Shown: positions 37,661 through 49,292 of the stretch, in pieces
How positions within the stretch are numbered: position 1 is the first letter of the stretch
Layout of the letters: the number at the start of each line of letters is the position of its first letter
From: Hormiphora californensis
Taxonomy: Eukaryota > Ctenophora > Tentaculata > Cydippida > Pleurobrachiidae
DNA length: 64,000 nt
Reading direction: 5' to 3'
Assembly: GCA_020137815.1 (NCBI GenBank)
Contig: CM035355.1
Span: forward strand, 471,451 to 535,450
Notes under the pieces: generated by a model
What the model was told of the DNA's origin: nothing
Databases searched by the model: none
What the model saw: the letters and a program-made list of their open reading frames with translations, nothing else
Made by a program: the position numbers and the translations under genes

Positions 37661-38795
37661 AAAAAAGTATTATTATTATTATTATTATTAAATCTATATA
37701 ATTTACACAATTTAATTGTATAAATAAGCCCCTTTTTTGTGGGCAAATACGGGTTACCGATAGATATTAAAGTTCATTGAAGATACCCATTATGAAAAGT
37801 CTATCACCCCCCTCCGTACCCGGAATTGGCCTCCAGGATTCGAGTCCCTCAACTCCTTCAACGTTTGGTGGAGTTCTCTCCTCTCACTTCTCTCTGCGAA
37901 GGACATATCCCTTGCAAGATATACACCACAGTACGATTCTAACTGTTTTAGCTGCTTTGCCTTCTGGAGAAGGCTCAGCAGCATTTCCCTACTCTGTAGC
38001 TTCACAATCACTGGTCTCTCCCTTCCTCCCCGTTTCAAACCCACCCTTCTAGCTTCTATGGTCGGTTTCTCGCCTAGCTCAGCAAAAATATTTTCCACTT
38101 CCCCCTTTAACACAGATTCAGTTTCATCCTCACATTCCGGTAGACCAAACACCATCAGATTTTTCGATCTGTCTGGGCCGGTATCAACTGGCTTGTGCGT
38201 GACCTTTTCCACGGCTTTCTGGATCTTTTTCGATGCAAACGCAATCTTGCAATTCTGTGTGACGACTGCAGAGAAAGTACGCAAATCTTTCTGTACCGTC
38301 TCGGTAACTCGATTCAGTTGCTCGCCCTGAAGCTCAATAACCTGCTCTTGTAACTTGACAGTTCTTCTCAAAAGATCATCACACTCCACTTTCAACTTCT
38401 CCTCCTGCTCCTGCAACTCGAGAGATTTTCTCAACAGTTCATCTCGCTCCTCTTTGAGTTCATCTCGCTCCTCTTTGAGTACCATCTCAGGGGTTTTCTC
38501 GGCAAAGATATGACGCTCAAAGTGTTTTAGAACAATAAACGTTGCAAAGCTCATTTCTTCAATCAGTTGCTTTAGCTCATATTTCGTGTGTACAGAGTTG
38601 ATTTTAACTGATGACGGTATTTCAGCATCGTTGAAATTTGGACTGCTCCTGCACTTTTTTAAGACATTGCCAGCGACAGAGCTCTCTCCACTTTTGGCCA
38701 GCGTCAGAATCCGTCTTACAGCAAAGTCCAATTCTCGTTGTTCGTCTGCCATTATCTTACGTTCTGCCCTTTGGGGCCGTTACATCGCCATGTTG
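37660..38795 (-). mobile_element. ORF1-only (half-LINE) retroelement with (TAA)n tail
   Basis: On the minus strand the element would run from about 38795 (CAACATGGCGATGTAACGGC) through one complete ORF. After about 100 bp of 3' sequence it ends in a (TAA/ATT)n tail of eight to nine units (37669-37692). Simple trinucleotide tails are typical of several LINE clades. No endonuclease or reverse transcriptase is present. No target-site duplication was confirmed, so ends are approximate. Confidence 0.7.
37790..38752 (-). CDS. LINE ORF1-like protein (coiled coil + RRM-like domain)
   Basis: The 320-residue ORF is intact. Residues ~1-85 form an acidic/helical N-terminus. Residues ~90-150 are a heptad-rich coiled coil (EERDELKEERDELLRKSLEL). 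Then comes DLRTFSAVVTQNCKIAF and an RRM-like segment SKNLMVFGLPECEDETESVL .. RPVIVKLQSREMLLSLL .. VYLARDMSFAERSERREL. This order matches trimeric RNA-chaperone ORF1 proteins of non-LTR elements. It is homologous to the ORF at 7828-8748 but clearly diverged. Lacking a partner ORF2, it would need the machinery of another LINE to move. Its uninterrupted frame suggests recent arrival or retained use. Confidence 0.82.
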   Translation of the reverse strand: MADEQRELDFAVRRILTLAKSGESSVAGNVLKKCRSSPNFNDAEIPSSVKINSVHTKYELKQLIEEMSFATFIVLKHFERHIFAEKTPEMVLKEERDELKEERDELLRKSLELQEQEEKLKVECDDLLRRTVKLQEQVIELQGEQLNRVTETVQKDLRTFSAVVTQNCKIAFASKKIQKAVEKVTHKPVDTGPDRSKNLMVFGLPECEDETESVLKGEVENIFAELGEKPTIEARRVGLKRGGRERPVIVKLQSREMLLSLLQKAKQLKQLESYCGVYLARDMSFAERSERRELHQTLKELRDSNPGGQFRVRRGVIDFS

Positions 38796-39178
38796 CTGAA
38801 ACTCAAATTAATTTGTTTAAAGTAGTGTTGAAAAGTTTGAAACAAAAAAGTAAAAACCTGTTTTGGTTTTTTGTTTTGTTTTTACCGCCGTTTTCGCTGC
38901 TTTTTGGGCATTTAACGTGTGCTTAGCCTACATATCCAGCAACTTTCTTGTACAGAATAATGCTCTGTAATTTTCCTTTGCCCACAGTTTTACTTATTTT
39001 TCAATGGCAGAGTGACGTCGGAGTCTCTGACAGGGATGGCGCCGTCCCTGGTCTTTGGCTGACTGTTGCAGTTGGTCAAACCAACCAACATTTTACTTTT
39101 GTATCAGTCTGATTCAACTTTCAAGCCACCTATCTAGGCCGCTTATGTATTTAGAAACATCCAGTGAAAGATAGCGTA
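38796..39178 (+). other. Upstream region of FERM gene
   Basis: No coding signal; presumably the promoter and 5' UTR of the gene starting at 39179. No specific element can be named. Confidence 0.35.
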
Positions 39179-41910
39179 ATGGATAGAAACGGACCCGTCA
39201 GTAAGTCTTAAAACACAACAACAACCCCGTATCTGAATTCAGATCACACAAATTCAAATACCTAAACGAAATGATTACCAGGTCGTGTGACGGTGACATC
39301 GTATCATAGAAAATGTGACATACAGATAACGAGTGATACAACTGGCCTTGAAATTATTGGAGACGTTTGTGATATCTTCAAACTTCCGGAGGTAACACGA
39401 TAACAATGCATTATTTGTTATATAGATTATATAAACTATAATGCATGAGTGTATATTCATTTGAAACTATGTAATAGGTTAAGGCGCCATATCCAATAAA
39501 GGCCCCATATCAAATCCAGTAACGTATGATATCACCTTTATTGTTTTAGCGTGGTCCAGGGTCGGGAGAATAGAGAGGGAGAATAGAAAGAACTTGTGTG
39601 TGTGTGGGTTTGTGTACACAATGAAGAGGAAGTTAATACCTTGTACTATTAGAGAGAGAGAGAGAGCTGGGTGAATTGGAGGGAGAGCTATGCAAAGGAA
39701 TGTGGAGGACAGAGAGAATGAGCTAGTGATGACTAAATGGAAAGTACCGGCAGCGTCTGTCTATAGAATAAGAAAATTGAGATGGGCCAGTGAGGGTATG
39801 AGCATTGAGTAAATCTATCTAGAGAAAGATTTCGTTAACTATTTCTGGAGCCGAACCTGAGTCGTTTAAACTGATAAACGGCAATTGAGTTTATAAAAAC
39901 TTCAAATTATGATGTTAAGTTTTTTACACAAACATAATAATGCATATTTTATATCTCATTCGACCTTTGTCCGATAGGGAGAACCTTAGGTAAACTTGTT
40001 ACCAAGGAGGGAACCCGGGGGAGGGAAGACATTTCACAGATCTCTATGTCTTATCACAGTGATACACACCGTTCCTCCTTAGTACCGCCCTCCAGTGTAT
40101 CTGTGTGTCCTTGACTGGCTTTCACTTGTCGCGACAAACACTCCCTGAGAAAGAGAGGGAGAGATACAGTCTAGAGAGAGAGAAAGAGAGAACAGTAGAG
40201 AAAGAAAAAACAGTAGAGAGCGTGTTTGTGTATGTCTAGAGAAGTGAAATGATAAAGGAAAGAGAGCGATATCATATGTTTGTTTTGTTCACGGCATATT
40301 TCCTAACAATCATTCTAGGTAAACCATATGGTTTCATCTGGGTAGTCTGTGGCAATGTTACCAAAATTGTACAGTCGGACCCCGATTTAACGGCCCCCGA
40401 TTTAGCGGAACCCCGATTTAACGGCAGCATAATATATGGGAAATTAACATTATTTGACCCCGATTTAGCGGACACCCCTCACCCCGATTTAACGGATAAA
40501 ATCCTTTCCCCCGAGGGTGCCGTTAAATCGGGGTCCGACTGTATATAACAAGGTATTGTGTAGTTCACATCGCATTTTATTTTATGAAATGACGAGCGCC
40601 CGTTCGGTAGAGCAACCAAGAATACCAACATATTTCGTCCTCCTCACACTGCTGCAATATATAAATGGGGGGTAATATGGTAGTTCTGGGCTGAACATTT
40701 TCGACCGCTTTAAAGCGCTTTAAAGCGTTTGAGAAAGCGCTTTATAGCGCTATAAAGCGCTTTAAAGCGGTACCGCTTTAAAGCGCACCGCTTTAAAGCG
40801 CTTTTAAAGCGCTAAAAGCGCTTTAAAGCGATTCTTGTAACGATTTAAAGCGCTTTTGAAAGCGCTATAAAGCGCTTTCGCAAGCGCTTTAAAGCGCTAC
40901 CGCTTTAAAGCGCTTTTTTTGTTCAAAATCCAAAAATAAAGCGCTTTAAAGCGCTTTAAAAGCGCTTTAAAAAGCGCTATAAAGCGCTTTTAAGAACGCT
41001 TTATAGCGCTTTAAAGCGCTTTTAGCGCTTTATAGCGCTTTAAAGCGCTTTAAATCGTACAGTAGCGCTTTAAAGCGCTTTTTAAAGCACTTTTAAAAGC
41101 GATCTAAAAAGCACTTTTAAAAAGCACTTTTAAAAAGCGCTACAAAGCGCTATAAAGCGCTTTTGTAGCGCTATAAAGCGCTTTGTAGCGCTACAAAAAG
41201 CGCTTTATAGCGCTACAAAAAGCGCTTTTTAGCGCTTTCGAAAGCGCTTTATAGCGCTATATAGCGCTTTGAAAAGCGCTTTAAAAAGCGCTTTTTATAG
41301 CGCTACAAAGCGCTTTAAAGCGCTATAAAAAGCGCTTTTTAGCGCTTTAAAAAGCGCTATGAAAAGCGATTTCGAAAGCGCCTTTTAGCGCTACAAAAAG
41401 CGCTTTATAGCGCTATAAAAAGCGCTTTAAAAAGCGGTTTTAAAAGCGCTTTAAAGCGCTATAAAAAGCGCTTTATAGCGCTTTATAGCGCTTTTAAAAG
41501 CGCTTTCGAAAGCGCTATAAAGCGCTAGAAAGCGCTTTAAAGCGTTTGAGAAAGCGCTTTATAGCGCTTTTTAAAGCGCTTTTAAAGCGCTTTAAAGCGC
41601 TTTATTTTTGGATTTTGAACAAAAAAAAGCGCTTTAAAGCGGTAGCGCTTTAAAGCGCTTGCGAAAGCGCTTTATAGCGCTTTCGAAAGCGCTTTAAATC
41701 GTTACAAGAATCGATTTAAAGCGCTTTTAGCGCTTTAAAGCGGTGCGCTTTAAAGCGGTACCGCTTTAAAGCGCTTTATAGCGCTATAAAGCGCTTTCTC
41801 AAACGCTTTAAAGCGCTTTAAAGCGGTCGAAAATGTTCAGCCCAGAACTACCATATTACCAAATGGGGAAGGTGCTCATATGAACATTTCACATCAGCCC
41901 ATTTAGAGTT

Positions 41911-41967
<57 letters not shown>

Positions 41968-43752
41968 GCCCACTCTCTATCCCTCCCTTTCCCTTTGCAG
42001 CCAGCATATTTTGGTATAAAGATGAAGCGAGAGGGCGAGATGCACTGGGTTGAAAATGATGAAACAATAAGAATGGTGTGTGGCAAGAGGTGGGCTGAAA
42101 CAGCGAGTGATATGGAGTTCAGAATACGATTCTTCCCACCCGATCTAACTCGAATAACTGACGATAATATCATGTGAGTATGATTCGGTGTAACTGATTC
42201 TAACCAAACTAGTAAATTCCTCGTGGGTATATTGAGGGAATTATATCATGTGTAAGTTTGTGAGTCTGTGTGTATAAACTCAGAAACCCCAGCCATATTA
42301 GGTTTCTTACCATATAATGGGCCCTAGGGGGTAATTCTAGCCAGATGTTTTATTTGTTGAAAGTTGTACCTGCCACCTGGTAACAGATTTCAGATTGTAC
42401 TGTTAGAGTTATTGTAGTACATGAGTCTGGACAAGTAATATAATTCTCTACAGTATAATTCTCTGACAGTTACACATACTACACTCACGTCCGAGATGGA
42501 GTGGTCGGGGGAGGAATTCTAATCGAACCAGCAACGGCAATATCTCTGGCAGCACTTATACTTCAAGGTAATGATCCTGTAATTAATTGGCATTTAATTA
42601 TCGGAGGTTGTTGTTTGCTAGTTGCTGTTATCATTCATTATGGCGCCAAGGGCTTTTCAAAATTCTATGTAACCTTGTATTGTTCCTACAATTATTTTTT
42701 ATTTTATAAATAATGCCGAGGGCGCGGGGTCGGTGCAACAGCACAAATGTAACCATAATTAAAAAAGTCATAGAATGCGAGTGTTTGAACACTGAGGAGC
42801 CGTTGTAATGGAAGAAGTATAGAGTTACCACGCCCCTCTTTTCTTCTCGTGATCTTCTCTACAAATACATCAGAGAGACTGACAATAATGCTCTTAAATT
42901 TTGAAACTTTTAAATTCATAACCACAGATTGTAGAGCACTTCCTTTAGATGTCAGAATAATTTCGGGGCGCTGATCTAAATTCTAAAAACAAGAACAGTT
43001 AATAAACTGTCAAGTGTCAACCTAAAAAGATGCTTCACTTCCCTGAAATTCTGTAGTACTGAGACTTGGTTTCTAATCCCTTCCCTAACATATCTAACAC
43101 GTCTCCCACCCTAACATGTCTCGCACCCTAACATGTCTCCCTTCCTAACTTGTCTCCCACCCTAACATGTCTCCAACCCTAAAATTTCTCCCATCCTAAC
43201 ATGTCTCCCACTATAACATGTCTCCCACCCTAACATGTCTCCGTCCCTAACATGTCTCCAACCCTAACATGTCTCCCAACCTAACATGTCTCCCACCCTA
43301 ACATGTCTCCCACCCTAACATGTCTCCAACCCTAACATGTCTCCTAACATGTCTCCCACCCTAACATGTCTCCTATTCCAGCTGACTATGGTGACTACCA
43401 AGGACCAGAGAAACATGGAGCTGAGTTTATACGGTCCTCAAAATGTCTTTCTACTAGATACTCTACTGAGAGCTCTGCTATTATCGATAATATCACTACG
43501 GAGTACCAGTCACTGAGGTACATTATATCCACTGAATTGTTTCACTTTGTGAACACATCTTAATTAGTCGGTGGACTTTTCACTTTTCATATCATTACAA
43601 TCTATGGCGGAGGCTAGTTAGAGAATAAGAAAGGGGTGGTGAGAGATAGAGAATGGTTAGAGAGGTGTGGAGGCTAAGATATGCGATATTCATGAGACAC
43701 GATAACATAGTTGTGTATGTTGCTACCATGCTGACCACAAAAACAAACACAC

Positions 43753-43825
<73 letters not shown>

Positions 43826-45820
43826 CCCTGTACCACAGTGGTATATCTCGTGTGGATTCGCAGCTGGAGTTCTTGGAACGATGCCAAAAGATTCCAGAAT
43901 GCGGAGTGGACTACTATTCCACTAAGGTTAGTACTACACAGCAACCAACATCTGTTCCATCGGAAGTTATATATATAGATATTCGAGGACTCCTTTTTGG
44001 ATTTGCGTGATTAATAGGTTTAAGGACTTCTCAACCAGGGCTAGATGGCCGGTGGGGTTCTTAAAATTATGTAGCGAGGGACTATGCAGAGAGAGAGGGA
44101 GAGAGAGAGTGTGTAGATTACACTGTATAATCAATCCGTGGACATTTCCAACCTACACACATTATTTGAATTATGTGAGAGGGGAGTCATCTTTCACCCT
44201 CCTCTGACGTTGAATTGCATTTTAGAGGGGGGGGGGGCTCTCTTTGCATTTTCAAATAATATATTGGGCATCGTTCCACCGCTCAACCGAATCTGTATAT
44301 TATTATAGAGATTCGCGTGTGGCTATTGTTATGCTGGAGTGTTAGAGATGTTATAACATTTGACTGAGAATAGTTTGGCTTTCATTTATCACAACGAAAT
44401 AATAAAGCTGTATTTAGGAGGCTTTAGGAGGCTTTCATTTATCAAGTGTTCATCAAGTCAATTGCTCAAATGCTTGATTTCACTTTTGCCCAGTTACCAT
44501 GCATGAAACCACCACTCACCAGTCACCCCATACCTGAGCCAACAAGTGGTAAACAGTAGTAATATTGAATTATAAAGTTCACACACGCCCACTTTTATTA
44601 AACTAGAGTCATATCAGATACACAACTTAGCTACTCTTTCTTCAGTTTCACTGACTTGACGTGGCTCTGTCCCATCTCTTACATCTCTCTTTTTCTCAGT
44701 TCTCTCTTTTTCTTTCTCAGTTCTATCTCTATCTCTCTCATTATTCGCTAAGATCCTCTGACCTCCCTCTCGCCTCTAGGACAAGTCTGGAGCTACATTT
44801 ACCATTGGAGCAGGACACGAGGGAGTTTTTATTAAACACAACAAACTCGACAACCTAATAGTCTTCAAGTGAGTGCTGAACAACTGCAATTCTGTGAATC
44901 TCAGTAATATCTCACTTCCCCCATTCTCATTCCTCACTTCCCTACAGATGGGTTGATATTGTGACAATGCGACACGAACAGAAGTTCCTTTGGCTCGAGG
45001 TAGTGGGGAAACGTCCCAGCACCTTTGAGATGGTAACTAATTGGAGCGCGCGTGTTGATGCGCGTTTGTGAGTACACCGTTGTGAGTGCGAGTTGTGCGC
45101 GCCAATCAAGACTCTGTAGATCCGTGACCACATGCGACAGATTAAAAACACTTTACTAAAGTTAGTTAAGTAAGTATTACCTTTATGTTTATGACATGTG
45201 TGTCAGGATGAGAGAGAGAGGCAAAATAGTCTGAAAACGAACCATGGGTATGCGAGAGATTTCTGTGTGTTGAGACAACAATCAATGGCCGTACTCTTTC
45301 TTTCATTTAATACAGTGTGCTTCTCATCTTGCAAATTTGATTCTGTATTCCTTCTCCTTGAAAATCCCCTCTCGTTTTTGTCCCGAGTTCCCACCTCCCT
45401 GCATATTATGTAACCTTTAATACCAGTGATACTAACCCGATATCCCTCTTTACAGAATACTAAGGGCATTGCAAGGCTGGTATTTACATCCTTCATCGCA
45501 CAGCATAACTTCAAACTGGGAAAACGGCTGTCACCCTTTAAAACGTGAGTATTGTACTCCAGATGTTTGAATCTAATGTTTTCCTGAATTCTCCGTAGAT
45601 GTTTCAATTATTACTAACATCTAACACTGTACTGTTTCACAGATATGGTGAAAAGAGGTCAATAAAGAACAAGTCTTCGCATAATGTAAGTTCAATAATA
45701 GCATGACTGTAAAACTATTTTACTGTGACGGTTCCCTAAAACTTGCAGTACTCGACCTCTCCCCATTTCCAAATTTCATCCTTCATCCTTCCCTTCAGGG
45801 CGACGGAAAGTCTCAAAAAA
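39179..45820 (+). CDS. FERM-domain protein (FERM part of a PTPN-type phosphatase, or separate gene)
   Basis: Eleven exons join in phase: 39179-39200 (ATG), 39282-39391, 42001-42173, 42470-42567, 43382-43517, 43839-43926, 44780-44868, 44948-44999, 45456-45544, 45643-45685 and 45799-45820. F1 ubiquitin-like lobe: RVTVTSYRKCDIQITSDTTG .. LPEPAYFGIKMKR .. MEFRIRFFPPDLTRI. F2 lobe: YTYYTHVRDGVVGGGILIEP .. AALILQADYGDYQ .. SQLEFLERCQKIPECGVDYY. F3 PH-like lobe: EGVFIKHNKLDNLIVFKWVD .. KGIARLVFTSFIAQHNFKLG. FERM modules tether proteins to membrane lipids and receptor tails. Both this and the PTP exons at 49293-56205 lie on the plus strand, and FERM-PTP fusions are a known class (PTPN3/4/13/14/21). 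However, the last exon leaves phase 1, no linking exon was found to 49293, and the PTP part starts with its own ATG. One gene or two is open. Confidence 0.88.
40372..40541. mobile_element. 170 bp pogo/Tigger-like MITE, TA TSD
   Basis: CAGTCGGACCCCGATTTAAC and its inverted end are flanked by TA, in the second FERM intron. Internal repeats CCCGATTTAGCGGA are variants of the CCGATTTAGTGGC motif of its relatives. Confidence 0.87.
40671..41860. mobile_element. 1,190 bp foldback element built of AGCGCT/TTTAAA palindromes, 8 bp TSD
   Basis: Both ends begin GGTAATATGGTAGTTCTGGG and continue CTGAACATTTTCGACCGCTT as inverted copies. The match runs several hundred bases inward, including an interior GTTCAAAATCCAAAAATAAA marker on the left (40920) and its complement on the right (41600). 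AAATGGGG flanks it at 40663-40670 and 41861-41868. More than a hundred AGCGCT, GCGCTT or AAGCGC units make up nearly the whole body, so it is both a foldback and locally self-complementary. No ORF. It lies in an intron of the FERM gene. The superfamily cannot be assigned. Confidence 0.9.
41911..41964 (+). repeat. (CT)n microsatellite before FERM exon 3
   Basis: Pure CT run ending 36 bp before the splice acceptor at 42000; likely serves as, or extends, the polypyrimidine tract. Confidence 0.93.
43083..43378 (+). repeat. Minisatellite, CCTAACATGTCTCCCAC unit
   Basis: About 17 head-to-tail copies of a 16-17 bp unit with occasional shorter copies and single substitutions. It runs right up to the acceptor of the FERM exon at 43382 (TATTCCAG). 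Confidence 0.93.
43758..43820 (+). repeat. (CT)n microsatellite before FERM exon 6
   Basis: CT run ending 18 bp before the acceptor of exon 43839-43926, again in polypyrimidine-tract position. Confidence 0.93.
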
Positions 45821-46171
45821 GTGAGTAATCTGTAAAATGGATTTAGTCAGTTACAAAGTGCCCATACCAACCTCTGACCCCCGTTTCTATCTCCCTTATG
45901 ACTCATGTCTTTAGTTAGTCACTTAGTTCATCTCGACTCATATTATCACACTTTCCGTCAATCTCATTTCTAATCTCTCTTACTCACCTTCTTTCTCTCT
46001 CTGTCTCTTCCTCACCATCTTTCTCTCTGTCTCGTTTCAAGAGGGAGTGGTAAAATTATCGCTTTTCTCATAATGTTGTCGTCTTATGCTGCGTAAGATT
46101 GATCCTCTGGACGTCAGGGTTCGGGTACACCGCTCAATTAATCAGCATCTCTCTATCTTTCTATCTATATT

Positions 46172-46236
<65 letters not shown>

Positions 46237-46613
46237 CTTAGAGTAATGAGAATTCGGCCTACTACTACGTATTACCAAAACAGAGCTGCACAATTTACTG
46301 TCAAAAGGAAGCTCTGCGTTTCTTCTCGGTATATGTTCACTATTTTAATTATGAGAGAAAAGAGAAGGTCTCCTGACACTCTGTTCCCAGACCTGTCCTA
46401 ATATAATAGCTGAGGCGTGTCTAATTATTTGCTTAACTCTGTTTACTGAAATAGATAATATTCAAATCATTTCCACCGTACGTAGAACATATAACACGCT
46501 AGATATGAAATTTTATATTGCTAATAGCCTTCTTGCCACGTGTGCGTCGGTTTGAACTCAAGTGTAATTACTTCGAGCGCAGTTTACTCTTTCTTTGCCA
46601 GTATATCTATCTT

Positions 46614-46705
<92 letters not shown>

Positions 46706-47721
46706 ACCCTCTCTCTGATCTCTCTCTTTAGCTTTCATTTCCCTCTGCGTCTTTTGATTTTCCAGCCCTATTATTGTGTGTCTACTATTTTACAGTGCCC
46801 ACTTTCTTCTGCAGAGAGATGTTTTGGGGGAATTAAGAGTTAGAGACAAGAGAAGACAGGAGCGGTTGAAACTTTTTAGTGATTTTGAATTCTAGCTACA
46901 TGTTCCGGTACTCAGGTCTCAGTTAGTAAAGTCTGCAGTACTATAAACGTACTACTCCTATGTTCAATAACAATGTCATTGGGACTAATGACAATATAGC
47001 CACAGAAATCCTTTAGTTCCTACTACATGGTTAGGGACCGAGAGAGTTCTTCATGGCCATTGCCTTGTATCGTGGTCACTGTTGTCAGGTCCCTGCACAA
47101 CTCTCCAGTAAATTGTCTTGTTGTCTACAGCGTCCCATCAATCATCATCGTCCCATCAATCATCATCGAGAGACTAGAGAGAGACGGAGGTAGTCTAATT
47201 GTGGTTGTACTTGAAGTAGTACTTGGAGGAATTATTATAATTAGTCGTTTTTGAAGTGGGAGAACTACTGCAAGTTAATCCTTCCAATTTGCAATGTGGT
47301 CACAAGATATGAAGTAAGCAGGATATAAATCTTGTTCTAAATTTGAGATACATGTCAAAAGTAACGGGTTCAGGTCTCAAATATTTGTATCTTCCTAACT
47401 GTATATCTCTCTATCCCTCTCCCTCTTTATCTATCAATCTATCTATCTATCTCTCCCTACCCTGACATACTCTGGTTCTTCTCAATGTAATTATGCCAGA
47501 CACAGATAGACAGTTCAAGCTATGAGATAGAGACATGGCCTAGAGATAGAGAGAGGGAGATAGAGAGATAGAGATAGATAGAGAGATGGTGATTTGAGAC
47601 ATGAACTCGTAATATTAGTGCAAACGACCGTGTGATCATGATATGTACAAGTTTCTCTCTCTGCCTCTCTCTCTCTGTCTCTCTCTGTCTCTCTCTGTCT
47701 ATCTCTGTCTGTCTCTCTCTG

Positions 47722-47766
<45 letters not shown>

Positions 47767-48452
47767 ATCTCTCTCTCTCTCTCTCTCTCCCTGTGCTGAA
47801 CCATTTCATACGTCAAATAATGCATACTGTCTCTATAATACTTTATATAATGCATACTGTCTCTGTAATACTTTATACAGTATACTGTCTCTATAGCACC
47901 ACATAGATACCACCCTCTGAAGTTTGATATGGTACCTTATGTTTTGACGTCAATTAATATCCATAGATCTGGCATGAATGTGCATGAAAATAAGGATACC
48001 ATGTATAATCATGACTGTTTAGTGATGTCAACAGACGATACAATACATCATCTCCAAATCACTTAATAGATATTACATAACTATATTAATGACATCTTTT
48101 AGGATCTATAATGTTGCGTCTAGCCTAACAAATATTTGTAACAAAATGTCAACTTCCGCCTTCACTGTAACACTAACGAATGATTCACCCATGTTTCACG
48201 GCCGTATTTCACATAGTTTCTTACAGTGTGAATGTCTGATACTGGTTTGTCACGTACATTTTGCAACAACTGGCCGCAGCAGGTTTCCGAACCTTGTTTC
48301 CTGTTTAAGTTCCGGTTACTGCGTACCTATCTTGACTCTGGGTATATAAAGTATTAGCATTTGGGTAAAATGAGCTGTATTGATATTTGCATTTGCTTGC
48401 AGAAGTATCAGCTTTCTCTCTCTGTTTCTCTCTTTCTCTCTCTCTCTCTCTC

Positions 48453-48536
<84 letters not shown>

Positions 48537-49292
48537 TGTCTCTCTCTGTGGTATCCCGCTCTCCCTCTGTCTCTCTCTCTCTCTCTCTGGTATCCCGCTC
48601 TCCCCCAATAACTAAACTAATCTACATTTGTACCACCAGCTTTGACGGTGCAACAGCCGCTACAGTTCAAATATTAATGTAGTCCACTAACTTTACTGTT
48701 GTTTACTAAGTTGCGTGCGTCACAGTCAACTAGCTTCCGGTACTCAATTATTCTGGTTTTGATGGATATAATTTAGAATGTTGTGTCTACTATTTATCTT
48801 GACTTGGCAACTGTTTTTCGCCAAACAAAACCGCACGGCCAGATTTGAATATACGCACACAACTTGATATAGAGCTTATTTAGCTGATGTTTTGCGTCAT
48901 CTAGCATCTCCCTCTACTGTCTAGACTGTATCTCTAATTATTGAGGATAATCACTTAATGAGGAACAGTGCTAATGTTGTTAGATCATCGGTCAAGGATG
49001 AACTTATGAACTGAAAAAGTAGAGGAAGTGAGAGAGAAGGAGAGGGAGTGAGAGAGAAGGAGAAGAAGTGAGAGAGAAGGAGAGAAAAGGACGGAAATTA
49101 AAGTGAGATAGGTTTACTAGGAGAGGAGTATAATGATATATAGAGTCATACGGCATGGCATTCCTCTGTGGTTTTTATTCAAGCTTTATGATCATTTTCC
49201 GTTCACTTCTGTGCTCTTCCCTCATATGTTCCCTATTCTTATGTTCTAGCTTTTGAACATTATGACTTGTGAATTGTAAGGCCAACTAATTA
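45821..49292 (+). other. Interval between FERM and PTP exons
   Basis: CT microsatellites at about 46171-46230, 46615-46702, 47650-47790 and 48415-48535. Candidate acceptors exist (for example 46042 and 46816), but each would lead to a stop within a dozen or so codons when entered in the required phase, so none was called. This region would have to hold any linker joining FERM to PTP. Confidence 0.5.

Noticed and set aside
40671-41860. Satellite or origin-like repeat
   Set aside because: Clear inverted ends and an 8 bp target duplication show it is a transposed foldback element.
43083-43378. Possible CRISPR-like array of regularly spaced units
   Set aside because: The unit is contiguous and head-to-tail without unique spacers, in a eukaryotic intron; it is a minisatellite.
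46042-46843. Candidate linker or terminal exons for the FERM gene
   Set aside because: Acceptors exist but, in the required phase, each hits a stop within about 10 codons; no family support.
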